Below, piece after piece: positions 42,296 through 51,533 of a stretch of DNA of 64,000 bases. Position numbers and translations under genes: made by a program. A model generated the notes under the pieces. The model worked only from the letters and a program-made list of their open reading frames with translations, had not been told where the DNA came from and made no database searches. The stretch covers positions 84,869 to 148,868 of the forward strand of contig CAUQKI010000003.1 of the NCBI GenBank assembly GCA_963518955.1. The letters run 5' to 3'. Within the stretch, counting starts at the first letter, position 1. Each line of letters starts with the position of its first letter. The stretch comes from JABCPE02 sp963518955 (GTDB lineage Bacteria > Bacteroidota > Bacteroidia > Flavobacteriales > Weeksellaceae).

Positions 42296-42303
42296 TAACT
42301 TTG
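42296..42303 (+). promoter_or_regulatory. -7 element of prs
   Basis: TAACTTTG immediately after the terminator, 28 bp before the prs ATG. Confidence 0.55.
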
Positions 42304-42331
42304 CAACTCTCAAAAAAACTCAAATTAAACA

Positions 42332-43270
42332 ATGGCTTCTCAAATATCTTATTTATTCAGCACTAGAACCAGTAGACAGTTAGCTGAAAAAATCGCCTAT
42401 CACTATGGGCAGGAACTAGGAAAAATCAATTTTCAAGAGTTTAGTGATGGTGAATTTGAGCCTGTTTTAGACCAATCTGTAAGAGGCGGAAGGGTCTTTT
42501 TGATAGGTTCTACATTTCCTCCAGCGGACAATCTTTTAGAGCTTCTCCTTATGATAGATGCGGCTAAAAGAGCTTCTGCAAAGAACATTACGGTGGTTCT
42601 TCCGTATTTTGGTCTAGCAAGACAAGACAGGAAAGACAAACCGAGAGCTCCAATAGGTGCAAAATTAGTTGCAAATCTTCTGACAACAGCGGGAGCAACG
42701 AGAGTGATGACCATGGACCTGCATGCAGACCAGATTCAAGGTTTTTTTGAAATTCCAGTAGACCATCTTTATGCATCGGCTATTTTTGTGGAGTACATTA
42801 ACTCTTTGAATTTGGATAATTTGACCATAGCCTCGCCTGATATGGGAGGAGCTAAAAGAGCTAAAAACTATGCAAACCATTTAGGAGCAGAAGTTACAAT
42901 ATGCTACAAAGAAAGAAAAAAAGCGAATGAAATAGCGGAAATGACCCTTATCGGTAATGTGGAAGACAGAAATGTGATTTTGGTGGATGATATGGTGGAT
43001 ACAGCGGGAACACTCTGCAAGGCAGCGGATATCATCATGGAAAGAGGAGCGAAAAGTGTAAGAGCTATCGCTACTCACGGAGTCCTTTCTGGAAAGGCTT
43101 ATGAGAATATAGAGAAGTCTAAATTGCAGGAAATTATCATCACAGATTCAATTCCTCTTAAAAACAATTTGTCATCTAAAATAAAAGTGCTATCTTGCGC
43201 CCCGTTATTTGCAGATGTGATGAATCTTGTTCATAACAAGAAATCCATCAATGACAAGTTTATATTTTAA
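42332..43270 (+). CDS. prs: Ribose-phosphate pyrophosphokinase
   Basis: Makes PRPP from ribose 5-phosphate and ATP, the entry point to nucleotide, His and Trp synthesis. 312 residues with RQDRKDKPRAPIGAKLVANLL near residue 90, the metal-site DLHADQIQGFFEIPVDHLYA near 127 and the PRPP-binding loop VILVDDMVDTAGTLCKAA near 212. Followed 21 bp later by rplY, a recurrent prs-rplY pairing in bacteria. Confidence 0.97.
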   Translation: MASQISYLFSTRTSRQLAEKIAYHYGQELGKINFQEFSDGEFEPVLDQSVRGGRVFLIGSTFPPADNLLELLLMIDAAKRASAKNITVVLPYFGLARQDRKDKPRAPIGAKLVANLLTTAGATRVMTMDLHADQIQGFFEIPVDHLYASAIFVEYINSLNLDNLTIASPDMGGAKRAKNYANHLGAEVTICYKERKKANEIAEMTLIGNVEDRNVILVDDMVDTAGTLCKAADIIMERGAKSVRAIATHGVLSGKAYENIEKSKLQEIIITDSIPLKNNLSSKIKVLSCAPLFADVMNLVHNKKSINDKFIF

Positions 43271-43291
43271 AATAATTAAATTTTTTATAAA

Positions 43292-43885
43292 ATGAAATCT
43301 ATTACAATTCAAGGACAGAAAAGAGAAAGCGTGGGTAAAAAATCTACAAAAGCTCTACGCGATGCTGAATTAGTTCCTTGTGTTGTTTATGGAGGTAAAG
43401 AACCATTGCATTTCTCTACAGAAGAGAAATCTTTCAAAAACTTGGTTTACACTCCTGAGGCACACACGGTATCTATTGAGGTAGGTGGACAGACTATTCC
43501 AGCAGTATTACAAGACATTCAGTTTCACCCAATTACGGATAGAATCCTTCATGTGGATTTCTACCAATTGAGTGCTGACAAACCAGTAGTAATGGAAGTT
43601 CCTGTGAAAATTACAGGTCGTGCTAAAGGTGTTGTAGCGGGTGGTGTTCTTAGACAATCATTCAGAAAACTGAAATTAAAAGCAGTTCCTGCTAATTTAC
43701 CAGATGAAATCGTGGTAGATGTGACTCCGCTTAAAATTGGTAACAAAATTTATGTGGGAGACATCAAAACTGATGCGTACACATTCTTACATCCAGACAA
43801 TGCTGTAATCGCAGCTGTGAAGATGTCTAGAAATGCGATGAAAAACGCAGGTGCTGCAGGAGCAGACGATGAAGATGATGAATAA
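43292..43885 (+). CDS. rplY: Ribosomal protein bL25 (long, CTC type)
   Basis: 5S rRNA-binding protein of the large subunit. 197 residues: an N-terminal L25 domain (QGQKRESVGKKSTKALRDAELVPCVVYGG) and a C-terminal TL5/CTC domain, with an acidic tail (ADDEDDE). The longer form is normal in Bacteroidota. Second gene of the prs operon, ending at a terminator. Confidence 0.95.
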   Translation: MKSITIQGQKRESVGKKSTKALRDAELVPCVVYGGKEPLHFSTEEKSFKNLVYTPEAHTVSIEVGGQTIPAVLQDIQFHPITDRILHVDFYQLSADKPVVMEVPVKITGRAKGVVAGGVLRQSFRKLKLKAVPANLPDEIVVDVTPLKIGNKIYVGDIKTDAYTFLHPDNAVIAAVKMSRNAMKNAGAAGADDEDDE

Positions 43886-43910
43886 AATAATCTTTTCATA
43901 AGTTTAAAAC

Positions 43911-43945
43911 AAAAGACTGTCAATTTTTGATGGTCTTTTGTCTTT
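43911..43945 (+). terminator. Terminator of prs-rplY
   Basis: A 12-bp stem with wobbles (43911-43922 with 43928-43939) followed by a GTCTTTATT tract. Confidence 0.7.
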
Positions 43946-43982
43946 ATTAACATAAATCAATTTTCAATAAAATTAAAACTTA

Positions 43983-43990
43983 TACTTTTG
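43983..43990 (+). promoter_or_regulatory. -7 element of the FMN reductase gene
   Basis: TACTTTTG lies 25 bp upstream of the ATG at 44016. Confidence 0.5.
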
Positions 43991-44015
43991 CTTCATAAAT
44001 TTTAAAATTAAAAAT

Positions 44016-44555
44016 ATGAAAATATTAGCATTTGCAGCGAGTAATCATTCCAACTCTATCAATAAGCAGTTGGTTTCCCATATTTCAGGTAAATTTGAAG
44101 GGCATGATGTAGAAGTTCTTGATATTAACGATTATGAGATGCCTATTTACAGCATAGACCGAGAGGTAAGCGGCGGTGTTCCTAAACTAGCAGAGGATTT
44201 TGCGGCGAAGATAGATGGAGCGGATTTGCTTATTATTTCGTTGGCGGAATATAATGGTTCTTATTCCACGGCTTTCAAAAATATTTTTGACTGGATATCA
44301 AGAATTCCAAACAGAAGTGCTTTTGGTGATAAAAAAGTTTTCCTCACTGCTACAGCTCCAGGCCCGAGAGGAGGTCTTACAATCTTGGAAACCGCAAAGG
44401 CAAGGTTTCCATACAATGGAGGCGATGTGATAGAAGATTTTTCTCTTCCAAATTTTTCTGAGAATTTTGATGCAGAAAAAGGAATAATCGATGCAGAAAA
44501 GAAAAAGGAACTGGAAGCGAAAATAGAAAAAGTAAAACAAGTTCTCATAAATTAA
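44016..44555 (+). CDS. NAD(P)H-dependent FMN reductase (flavodoxin-like fold)
   Basis: 179-residue cytosolic flavoprotein. The FMN-phosphate loop lies at the N-terminus (LAFAASNHSNSINKQLVSH), ISLAEYNGSYSTAFKNIFDWISR near residue 75 matches the NADPH-dependent FMN reductase (PF03358) core, and TATAPGPRGGLTILE is the second flavin contact. Likely reduces FMN or quinones or azo compounds. A weak terminator follows. Confidence 0.88.
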   Translation: MKILAFAASNHSNSINKQLVSHISGKFEGHDVEVLDINDYEMPIYSIDREVSGGVPKLAEDFAAKIDGADLLIISLAEYNGSYSTAFKNIFDWISRIPNRSAFGDKKVFLTATAPGPRGGLTILETAKARFPYNGGDVIEDFSLPNFSENFDAEKGIIDAEKKKELEAKIEKVKQVLIN

Positions 44556-44561
44556 ATATTT

Positions 44562-44597
44562 AAATAGCGGTCTCAAAGGGCTGCTATTTAGATTTTT
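44562..44597 (+). terminator. Possible terminator before dnaN
   Basis: AAATAGC (44562-44568) pairs with GCTATTT (44583-44589), plus two inner pairs, followed by GATTTTT. Confidence 0.5.
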
Positions 44598-44643
44598 AAA
44601 CCGAAATAAATTAAATAAATTTTATTTTTTACTGATAAATTAT

Positions 44644-44651
44644 TACCTTTG
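44644..44651 (+). promoter_or_regulatory. -7 element of dnaN
   Basis: TACCTTTG lies 21 bp upstream of the ATG at 44673. Confidence 0.5.
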
Positions 44652-44672
44652 TCTGCTCAATTAGTTATTATT

Positions 44673-45803
44673 ATGAAATTTATTGTCACAAGTGGCGAGT
44701 TACAAAAAGCTTTAAATACGGTAAGTGGTGTGATATCTAGTTCACAATCCAGACCGATATTGGAGAATTTCCTTTTTGAGTTAGAAAATAATTTGCTTAA
44801 AATCACAGCATCAGATGGGGAGACTACTCTTTTGACATCTTTGGCGGTTAAGTCAGAGAGCAATGGTAAAATAGCGGTTCCTGCTAAGATGTTTCAGGAT
44901 GCGATAAAAACATTTGGTGATCAGCCTCTTACTTTTTTGGTGAAACCAAATGAAAATGGAGGTGGGCTTTTGGAAATTTTAGATGAGAAGGATAATTACT
45001 TCATAGCGTTGGACAATGCAGAGGAATATCCTGAATTGGCAGAATTTAGTTCTTCACAAAAAGTTACTATTTCATCAGGAATTCTTGCGGAAGCTCTTTC
45101 TAAAACGCTTTTCGCGACAAGTAATGATACGCTTCGTCCTGTGATGACAGGAGTATTTTTCCAGTTTGGAGAAGAGGAGGCTAATTTTGTAGCAACAGAT
45201 TCTCATAGATTGGTAGTTTATAAAAGAACAGACATTAAAAATAGTGAACCGATGGAGTTCATTATGCCTAAAAAACCACTAAGTATCTTTAAAAATATTC
45301 TGACAAGTTCAGATGATGAGGTGGTTATAGAGTTTAATGAAAACATGGCGAAGTTTTCCTTTAAGGAGCATGTATGGATTTGTCGTTTGATAGATGGAAA
45401 ATATCCTAACTATAATGCAGTAATTCCTAAGGAAAATCCTAATGTGCTGACTATAAATAGAGCGCTTTTATTAAGTTCTATCAAAAGGGCTTCCATTTTT
45501 GCCAGCAAATCTACCAGTCAGGTGAGATTTAAGCTGTCTGGAAATATTCTCTATCTTCATGCAGAAGATACAGAGTATGCAAATAAAGCAGAAATGCAGA
45601 TACCGTGTGACTACTCAGGAGAGGATATCAATATAGGATACAGCTCGAAATTCCTGACAGAAATGATAGCTGTTCTAGATTCAGAGGATATTATCATGAG
45701 AATGTCCCAAGCGAATAGACCAGGGATTGTAGAACCAGCAGACGGACTGGATGAGGAAGAGCAAATACTCATGCTGTCAATGCCAGTAATAGGTTTAAAT
45801 TAA
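44673..45803 (+). CDS. dnaN: DNA polymerase III sliding clamp (beta subunit)
   Basis: Ring-shaped processivity factor of replication. I start at ATG 44673 (MKFIVTSGELQKAL); a longer in-frame TTG start falls inside the promoter. 376 residues form three repeated clamp domains, with the family blocks SSSQSRPILENFLFEL, PVMTGVFFQFGEEEANFVATDSHRL and a C-terminal PADGLDEEEQILMLSMPVIGLN, the M-P-x tail typical of the clamp. It is not next to dnaA here, as in other Flavobacteriia. Confidence 0.97.
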   Translation: MKFIVTSGELQKALNTVSGVISSSQSRPILENFLFELENNLLKITASDGETTLLTSLAVKSESNGKIAVPAKMFQDAIKTFGDQPLTFLVKPNENGGGLLEILDEKDNYFIALDNAEEYPELAEFSSSQKVTISSGILAEALSKTLFATSNDTLRPVMTGVFFQFGEEEANFVATDSHRLVVYKRTDIKNSEPMEFIMPKKPLSIFKNILTSSDDEVVIEFNENMAKFSFKEHVWICRLIDGKYPNYNAVIPKENPNVLTINRALLLSSIKRASIFASKSTSQVRFKLSGNILYLHAEDTEYANKAEMQIPCDYSGEDINIGYSSKFLTEMIAVLDSEDIIMRMSQANRPGIVEPADGLDEEEQILMLSMPVIGLN

Positions 45804-45819
45804 CAAAATGAAAATAAAC

Positions 45820-45857
45820 GAGATGTAGAGTAAAAGACCTTTGCATCTCCTTTTTTA
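45820..45857 (+). terminator. Terminator of dnaN
   Basis: GAGATG (45820-45825) pairs with CATCTC (45844-45849) with two further weak pairs and is followed by CTTTTTT. Confidence 0.65.
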
Positions 45858-45871
45858 ATATTTATATTTCA

Positions 45872-48271
45872 ATGAAGATTTCGAATAATTGGCTTAAAGA
45901 TTACATTAGTACAGATTTAAATTCAGAAAAAACAGGAACCTACCTCACAGATATAGGTTTGGAAGTAGAGGGAATAGATAAATTTGAAACTATCAAGGGA
46001 AGTTTGGAAGGCATCATTGTAGGTAAGGTTTTAACTTGTGAAAAACATCCAAACGCTGATAAACTAAGCAAAACTACTGTAGATGTAGGAAATGCTACAA
46101 TTCTAAATATTGTCTGCGGCGCTCCTAATGTAGCTGCAGGACAGATAGTTGCGGTGGCTGTGGTAGGGACAACTTTGTTTGATAAGAATGGAGGTTCTTT
46201 TACTATTAACAGAACTAAAATCCGAGGTGAGGTTTCGGAAGGGATGATTTGTGCGGAAGATGAGATAGACTTGGGCAACAGCCATGATGGAATTATGGTT
46301 TTGGATGAAACTTATGAAGTAGGAAAACCTCTGGCAGATTATTTTGGTATTCAGCAAGATGAAGTTTATGAAATAGGACTGACACCTAACAGAACCGATG
46401 CGATTTCGCACTATGGTGTAGCGAGAGATTTACACGCGTTTTTGACTTGTAATGGAATTGATTCTAAGCTAGTTAAAATGGAAACTTACGCCGCTGAATC
46501 AGAAGGAGAACATAATTTTTCTGTTGAAGTAGAAAATAATGATTTGGCGCCGAGATACATTGGTGCTGTTTTGAAAAATATAAAAGTAGAAGAATCGCCA
46601 GAATGGCTGAAAAACAGGCTGAAAGCGATAGGTCTTTCACCCATAAATAATGTGGTGGATGTTACCAATTATATTCTTCATGCTTATGGACAGCCGCTTC
46701 ATGCTTTTGATTTAGATAAAATAGGAGGAAATAAAATAACGGTAGGAAACAGCCCAAAAGGAACGAAATTCACCACGCTAGACGGAGTGGAGAGAACACT
46801 AAACGGAGAGGAAATCATGATAAAAGATGGAAATCAGAAACCGCTCTGTATCGCTGGGGTTTTTGGCGGACTAGACAGCGGAGTTTCTGAGCAGACACAG
46901 TCTATTTTCTTGGAAAGTGCTTACTTTAATCCAGTTGCTGTTCGTAAAGGAGCGAAATTCCACGGACTGAATACCGATGCTTCTTTCCGTTTTGAGAGAG
47001 GAGTAGACCCGAATAATACTAAAACTACTATTTCCTTGGCAGTAAAGTTGTTACAGGAATTGACAGGAGCGACATTGGTAGGAGATTATATAGAGCATTA
47101 CCCTGAAAAAATAAAACCTCATAATGTGATTTTTAGATATTCTAAATTGGATCAAATTTTAGGAATAAAAATCCATAGAGGGAAAGTTAAAGAAATTTTG
47201 AAATCTTTGGAAATAGAACCTCTTAACGAAATTGCTGATGGATTGGAGCTTTTGGTGCCGAATTACAGAGCGGATGTTACCAGAGAGATAGATGTGATAG
47301 AGGAAATCCTTAGAATTTATGGGTATAATAAGATAGACGCACCACAGAAAATTTCCTTTACGCCAGTGAAATTGAGCTTTGATGACCAAGATGGATTAGA
47401 AAACGAGTGGGCAAGGGTGCTTCAGGCGAATGGATTTCATGAAGTGATGAACAATTCCCTTACTTCGGTGGAAGATGAAACGGATGCTGTGAAACTGCTA
47501 AATCCATTGAGCAATGATTTGGCGTTTATGAGAAAGTCTTTATTGGAAGGACTTTTGGAGAATGCGGTTTATAATATCAACAGAAAAAATGCGGATATTA
47601 AGTTTTTCGAATTAGGAAAAATTTATCATAAAAAGGAAAAATACGAGGAGAGAAAACAGCTGGCGATTTTAGTTTCAGGAAGAAATCATTCTGAAAACTG
47701 GCTTCTTCCGAAGGGCATCACAAGTTTTTATCATTTGAAAGCGTATGTTTCTCTTATTTTAAGCAAATTGAATTTTGATATTGTTGAAAAACCATTGCAG
47801 GATGGTCGTTTTTCGGATGCAATAGAATTTTCAGTTGAAGGAAAAACCGTTGCAAGACTCGGAAAAGTAAGTCCGAAAATGCTGAAAAAATTCGATATAG
47901 AACAAGAAACTTTCTATGCAGAAATAGAACTTGAAGAATGTCAAAATCTTCGTAATACAGAGAATTTACGCTTCAGAGACATTCCTAAATTTAACAAAAC
48001 TAGAAGGGATTTGGCGCTGTTAGTAGATAAGTCTGTGCTATACACACAACTTTATAATGCTGCTAAAAATAACAAGTCTCCATTCTTGAAGAGCATCAAT
48101 TTGTTTGATGTGTATGAAGGAAAAAATCTTCCAGAGGATAAGAAATCTTATGCATTGAGTTTTGAACTTTTGAATGAAGAAAAAACGATGGAAGAAAAGG
48201 AAATAGCGCAGGTGATGGATTCTTTGGTGAGTGTTTTCAAGAAACAGTTTAATGCGGAACTCCGCTCATAA
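45872..48271 (+). CDS. pheT: Phenylalanyl-tRNA synthetase beta chain
   Basis: Editing and tRNA-binding subunit of PheRS. 799 residues: an N-terminal EMAP/tRNA-binding domain (IIVGKVLTCEKHPNADKLS near residue 48), the B3/B4 editing domain, the B5 domain, and a C-terminal FDX-ACB anticodon domain (FRDIPKFNKTRRDLALLVDKSVLY near 705). pheS is not adjacent and must be elsewhere, which is usual for this group. Confidence 0.97.
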   Translation: MKISNNWLKDYISTDLNSEKTGTYLTDIGLEVEGIDKFETIKGSLEGIIVGKVLTCEKHPNADKLSKTTVDVGNATILNIVCGAPNVAAGQIVAVAVVGTTLFDKNGGSFTINRTKIRGEVSEGMICAEDEIDLGNSHDGIMVLDETYEVGKPLADYFGIQQDEVYEIGLTPNRTDAISHYGVARDLHAFLTCNGIDSKLVKMETYAAESEGEHNFSVEVENNDLAPRYIGAVLKNIKVEESPEWLKNRLKAIGLSPINNVVDVTNYILHAYGQPLHAFDLDKIGGNKITVGNSPKGTKFTTLDGVERTLNGEEIMIKDGNQKPLCIAGVFGGLDSGVSEQTQSIFLESAYFNPVAVRKGAKFHGLNTDASFRFERGVDPNNTKTTISLAVKLLQELTGATLVGDYIEHYPEKIKPHNVIFRYSKLDQILGIKIHRGKVKEILKSLEIEPLNEIADGLELLVPNYRADVTREIDVIEEILRIYGYNKIDAPQKISFTPVKLSFDDQDGLENEWARVLQANGFHEVMNNSLTSVEDETDAVKLLNPLSNDLAFMRKSLLEGLLENAVYNINRKNADIKFFELGKIYHKKEKYEERKQLAILVSGRNHSENWLLPKGITSFYHLKAYVSLILSKLNFDIVEKPLQDGRFSDAIEFSVEGKTVARLGKVSPKMLKKFDIEQETFYAEIELEECQNLRNTENLRFRDIPKFNKTRRDLALLVDKSVLYTQLYNAAKNNKSPFLKSINLFDVYEGKNLPEDKKSYALSFELLNEEKTMEEKEIAQVMDSLVSVFKKQFNAELRS

Positions 48272-48282
48272 ATACACAAATT

Positions 48283-48678
48283 ATGAAAAAAATAATTTCA
48301 CTAACAGCTATGCTTATCTTGTCATTATCTTGTTCCAATGCATCTGTTGCAGGGAAAAAAGAGAGTGTACAACTGAATAATACAAGTTGGGTTTTAGAGG
48401 AAAATACTAAGACAAACTCTGGAATTACTCTAGAAATTGCAAAGGGTAGAGTGTCAGGTTTTTCTGGATGTAATAATTATTTTTCGGAATTAACCACAAA
48501 TTCGAAAGATACTTTCCAAGTAAAAAGTATAGGAGCGACACGAAAACTTTGTGATAATATCTCCGTGGAGGAAGATTATCTAAATTTGCTTGAAAAAGTG
48601 AACAAATATGTAATCAGCGAAACCTCTTTGGAGTTGTATAAAGACAATGTTTTGTTATTGAAATTTAAAAGAAAGTAA
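48283..48678 (+). CDS. META domain lipoprotein (HslJ-like)
   Basis: 131 residues with a lipoprotein signal (LILSLSCSNA, Cys near residue 17). The mature part fits the META/HslJ fold: NNTSWVLEE, then FSGCNNYFSELTT, SIGATRKLC and a terminal SLELYKDNVLLLKFKRK. These match the family's 'W.l', 'GcN.y.g.y' and 'm..T.maC' landmarks. Envelope lipoprotein of uncertain role, linked in E. coli to heat shock and novobiocin tolerance. Starts 11 bp after pheT. Confidence 0.85.
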   Translation: MKKIISLTAMLILSLSCSNASVAGKKESVQLNNTSWVLEENTKTNSGITLEIAKGRVSGFSGCNNYFSELTTNSKDTFQVKSIGATRKLCDNISVEEDYLNLLEKVNKYVISETSLELYKDNVLLLKFKRK

Positions 48679-48696
48679 CTTTTTTGATAGATAATT

Positions 48697-48726
48697 TTGT
48701 TGTTTTAGAAAAAAAAAGTACTTTTG
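48697..48726 (+). promoter_or_regulatory. Promoter of yceD-rpmF
   Basis: TTGTTG (48697-48702), a 16-bp spacer and TACTTTTG (48719-48726), 10 bp before the ATG. Confidence 0.6.
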
Positions 48727-48736
48727 CAAACCCATT

Positions 48737-49264
48737 ATGGATAAATATAGAAACTATAACATCAGTTTTTCTGGTCTAAAGCAAGGAAAACATGAGTTTG
48801 AGTTTTGTGTTGATCAGCAGTTCTTTGATTTATTTGAGGCTGAAGAAGAATTTGAAAATGCCAAAATAGTCAGTAAAGTTTTACTTGAAAAACATTCTAC
48901 TTTTTTGGATTTTGTAATTTATGTTTCTGGAACAGTGGATTTGACTTGTGATATCAGCAATGAAAAATTCCAGTATCCGATAAACAATGAAATAAAATTC
49001 TTAGTAAAGTTTGGAGAAGAATATGATGATAGTAATGAAGAGATAATTACAATTCCTCATCATTATAGTGAGTTTAATATTGCTCAGTTTATCTATGAAG
49101 CAGTGGTTCTTGCTATTCCTATGAAGAAAGTATCTCCTGCTGCATTAGAAAATGAAGAATTCCAAGACTTGCTGGATAAATTCAGTCCTAAAATAAATGA
49201 AGAAAAAGCCGATGATGAAGACATAGATCCAAGATGGAAAGCATTGAATAAGTTGAGAAAATAA
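48737..49264 (+). CDS. YceD/DUF177 family protein (23S rRNA accumulation)
   Basis: 175-residue protein preceding rpmF, the conserved yceD-rpmF-fab/acc arrangement. Visible are FDLFEAEEEFENAKIVSKVLLEKHST, the SGTVDLTCDISNEKFQYPIN block with one Cys where YceD usually has a CxxC pair, and EEKADDEDIDPRWKALNKLRK at the C-terminus (the 'DPRw..L..L' tail of the family). In E. coli and chloroplasts YceD is needed for 23S rRNA accumulation. Confidence 0.9.
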   Translation: MDKYRNYNISFSGLKQGKHEFEFCVDQQFFDLFEAEEEFENAKIVSKVLLEKHSTFLDFVIYVSGTVDLTCDISNEKFQYPINNEIKFLVKFGEEYDDSNEEIITIPHHYSEFNIAQFIYEAVVLAIPMKKVSPAALENEEFQDLLDKFSPKINEEKADDEDIDPRWKALNKLRK

Positions 49265-49296
49265 AAGTTAATATAAAAAGCTAAAAATTATTAGAA

Positions 49297-49494
49297 ATGG
49301 CACATCCTAAAAGAAGACAGTCATCTACAAGAAGAGATAAAAGAAGAACTCACTACAAAGCAGTAGTTCCTCAATTAGCAAAAGATGCTACAACAGGTGA
49401 ATTACACCTATATCACAGAGCTCACTGGCATGAAGGAAAACTTTACTACAGAGGTAAAGTAGTTCTTGAAAAAGAAGTAGAATCTGCAGAATAA
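49297..49494 (+). CDS. rpmF: Ribosomal protein bL32
   Basis: 65-residue large-subunit protein. N-terminus MAHPKRRQSSTRRDKRRTHY is the standard bL32 start. No zinc-binding cysteines are present (the C- form), which is normal for many Bacteroidota. Paired with yceD upstream. Confidence 0.97.
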   Translation: MAHPKRRQSSTRRDKRRTHYKAVVPQLAKDATTGELHLYHRAHWHEGKLYYRGKVVLEKEVESAE

Positions 49495-49540
49495 CGATAG
49501 ATTTTTGGTAAAATCTCCAAAAATCACGGTAGAAATATAG

Positions 49541-49576
49541 AACCATTCTTTTTTACAAAAGTGAATGGTTTTTTGT
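49541..49576 (+). terminator. Terminator of yceD-rpmF
   Basis: AACCATTC (49541-49548) pairs with GAATGGTT (49563-49570), followed by TTTTGTG. Confidence 0.7.
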
Positions 49577-49586
49577 GTTTATTTAC

Positions 49587-49594
49587 TATATTTG
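49587..49594 (+). promoter_or_regulatory. -7 element of accB-accC
   Basis: TATATTTG lies 19 bp upstream of the accB ATG. Confidence 0.5.
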
Positions 49595-49613
49595 AATAAT
49601 AAAATTATTTTTT

Positions 49614-50084
49614 ATGGATATTAAAGACTTACAAAACCTTATTAAATTTGTTTCAAAGGCTGATGTAGCTGGAGTAAAATACAAAACTAAGGATTTTGAA
49701 ATCAATATTACGAATCATACATTTGGTACGGTGGTTACGACTCCACAGATGACACAGGTTCAGCCAGTGGTAAATGCAGCTCCTGTTGCACAGCCAGAGC
49801 AGGAATCTTCTGCAAATTCAGCAGAGTCTGCAGAAAATGGTAAATATATTACAATAAAATCTCCTATCATTGGTACTTTTTACAGAAAACCAGCTCCAGA
49901 CAAAGAACCTTTCGTGAGTGTAGGAAGCGAAATCACAGAAGGAACGGTTATTTGTGTGGTGGAAGCCATGAAATTATTCAATCAGATAGAGTCTGAAGTG
50001 AGTGGAAAAATCGTGAAAATTTTGGTGGATGATGCTACTCCTGTAGAGTACGACCAGCCATTATTCTTAGTAGATCCATCATAA
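49614..50084 (+). CDS. accB: Biotin carboxyl carrier protein of acetyl-CoA carboxylase
   Basis: Carries the biotin that shuttles CO2 between AccC and AccAD for malonyl-CoA synthesis. 156 residues: an N-terminal helical region, a Pro/Gln/Ala/Ser-rich linker (residues 45-75) and the biotinyl domain with IGTFYRKPAPDKEPFVSVG and the biotinylation site VVEAMK (K120). Followed 37 bp later by accC. Confidence 0.97.
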   Translation: MDIKDLQNLIKFVSKADVAGVKYKTKDFEINITNHTFGTVVTTPQMTQVQPVVNAAPVAQPEQESSANSAESAENGKYITIKSPIIGTFYRKPAPDKEPFVSVGSEITEGTVICVVEAMKLFNQIESEVSGKIVKILVDDATPVEYDQPLFLVDPS

Positions 50085-50121
50085 ATTACTCTATTCATTG
50101 TAATTGATAAACAGAAAAATA

Positions 50122-51477
50122 ATGTTTAAAAAGATATTAATTGCCAATCGTGGAGAGATTGCGATGAGAATTCTCAGAACTTGTAAAGAGATGGGAATCA
50201 AAACAGTAGCAGTCTACTCAATCGCGGATAAAGACAGTCTGCATGTAAGATTTGCGGATGAAGCGGTATGTATAGGTCCTGCGGCGAGTAAGGATTCTTA
50301 TCTGAAAATTCCTAACATCATTGCAGCTGCAGAAATTACGAATGCAGACGCCATTCACCCTGGTTATGGATTTTTGGCTGAAAATGCTAATTTTTCTAGA
50401 ATTTGTCAGAAAAATGGAATAAAATTCATAGGAGCTACGCCAGAGCAAATAGAAAAAATGGGAGACAAAGCCACTGCAAAAGCAACAATGAAGGCGGCTG
50501 GAATTCCTTGTGTTCCTGGGTCTGACGGACTTGTAGAATCTTTGGAAGAAGCTGAAAAAATTGCTGAAAAAATTGGCTATCCTGTAATGATAAAAGCTAC
50601 CGCAGGTGGTGGTGGTAAGGGAATGCGTGCCATCTGGAGCAAAGAAGAGCTTAGAGAAAGCTGGGATTCTACTATTCAAGAGGCTTTAGCGGCTTTTGGG
50701 AATGGTGGAATGTACATGGAAAAACTGATAGAAGAGCCAAGACACATAGAATTCCAGATTGCTGGAGATAGATATGGAAAAGCTTGTCATTTATCGGAAA
50801 GAGACTGCTCTATCCAGAGAAGAAATCAAAAATTGATAGAAGAAACGCCGTCTCCTTTTATGACGGAAGAACTTCGTGAAAAGATGGGAAATGCCGCAGT
50901 GAAAGCTGCTGAATATATTGGATATGAAGGAGTTGGGACAATAGAATTTTTGGTTGATAAACACAGAAACTTCTATTTTATGGAGATGAATACTCGTATT
51001 CAGGTGGAACATCCTATTACAGAGCAGGTTATAGATTATGACCTTATCCGTGAGCAGATTTTATTAGCAGCAGGAGAAAGAATTCTTGGAAAGAATTATT
51101 ATCCAAAATTGCACTCTATAGAATGTAGAATTAACGCGGAAGACCCATATTCTGATTTCAGACCTGCACCTGGGAAAATCACTCAGCTTAATATCCCTGG
51201 CGGACATGGTGTGAGAGTGGATACGCATGTGTATGCTGGTTATACAATTCCACCAAACTATGACTCTATGATTGCTAAGCTCATCATCACTGCACAAACT
51301 AGAGAGGAGGCTATTGCTAAAATGAAAAGGTCTTTGGAGGAGTTTTATATAGAAGGAGTGAAAACTACTATTCCTTTCCACAGACAGTTGATGGATAATC
51401 CTGATTTCCTTGCTGGAAATTACACAACTAAGTTCATGGAGACTTTTGTGATGGATAAAGATTATGAATTTCATTAA
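50122..51477 (+). CDS. accC: Acetyl-CoA carboxylase biotin carboxylase subunit
   Basis: ATP-grasp enzyme that carboxylates biotin on AccB. Start taken at ATG 50122 (MFKKILIANRGEIAMRILRT), where family homology begins; the longer frame begins with TTG. 451 residues with the N-terminal fold, the glycine-rich loop MIKATAGGGGKGMRAIW near residue 159, MEMNTRIQVEHPITEQ near 285 and the C-terminal EFYIEGVKTTIPFH. Confidence 0.97.
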   Translation: MFKKILIANRGEIAMRILRTCKEMGIKTVAVYSIADKDSLHVRFADEAVCIGPAASKDSYLKIPNIIAAAEITNADAIHPGYGFLAENANFSRICQKNGIKFIGATPEQIEKMGDKATAKATMKAAGIPCVPGSDGLVESLEEAEKIAEKIGYPVMIKATAGGGGKGMRAIWSKEELRESWDSTIQEALAAFGNGGMYMEKLIEEPRHIEFQIAGDRYGKACHLSERDCSIQRRNQKLIEETPSPFMTEELREKMGNAAVKAAEYIGYEGVGTIEFLVDKHRNFYFMEMNTRIQVEHPITEQVIDYDLIREQILLAAGERILGKNYYPKLHSIECRINAEDPYSDFRPAPGKITQLNIPGGHGVRVDTHVYAGYTIPPNYDSMIAKLIITAQTREEAIAKMKRSLEEFYIEGVKTTIPFHRQLMDNPDFLAGNYTTKFMETFVMDKDYEFH

Positions 51478-51488
51478 TGATTAAAAAG

Positions 51489-51527
51489 AAACACTACTAA
51501 ATTTTTAGTAGTGTTTTTTATTTTTTG
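51489..51527. terminator. Terminator between accC and the convergent permease
   Basis: An 11- to 13-bp stem AAACACTACTA/TAGTAGTGTTT (51489-51499 with 51506-51516), A-rich before and T-rich after. Confidence 0.85.
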
Positions 51528-51533
51528 CATTAC

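Noticed and set aside
48737..49264. YceD gene judged defective because the CxxC pair is reduced to one Cys
   Set aside because: The zinc-type Cys pair is not universal in the family and the rest of the sequence and gene order (yceD-rpmF) are intact.
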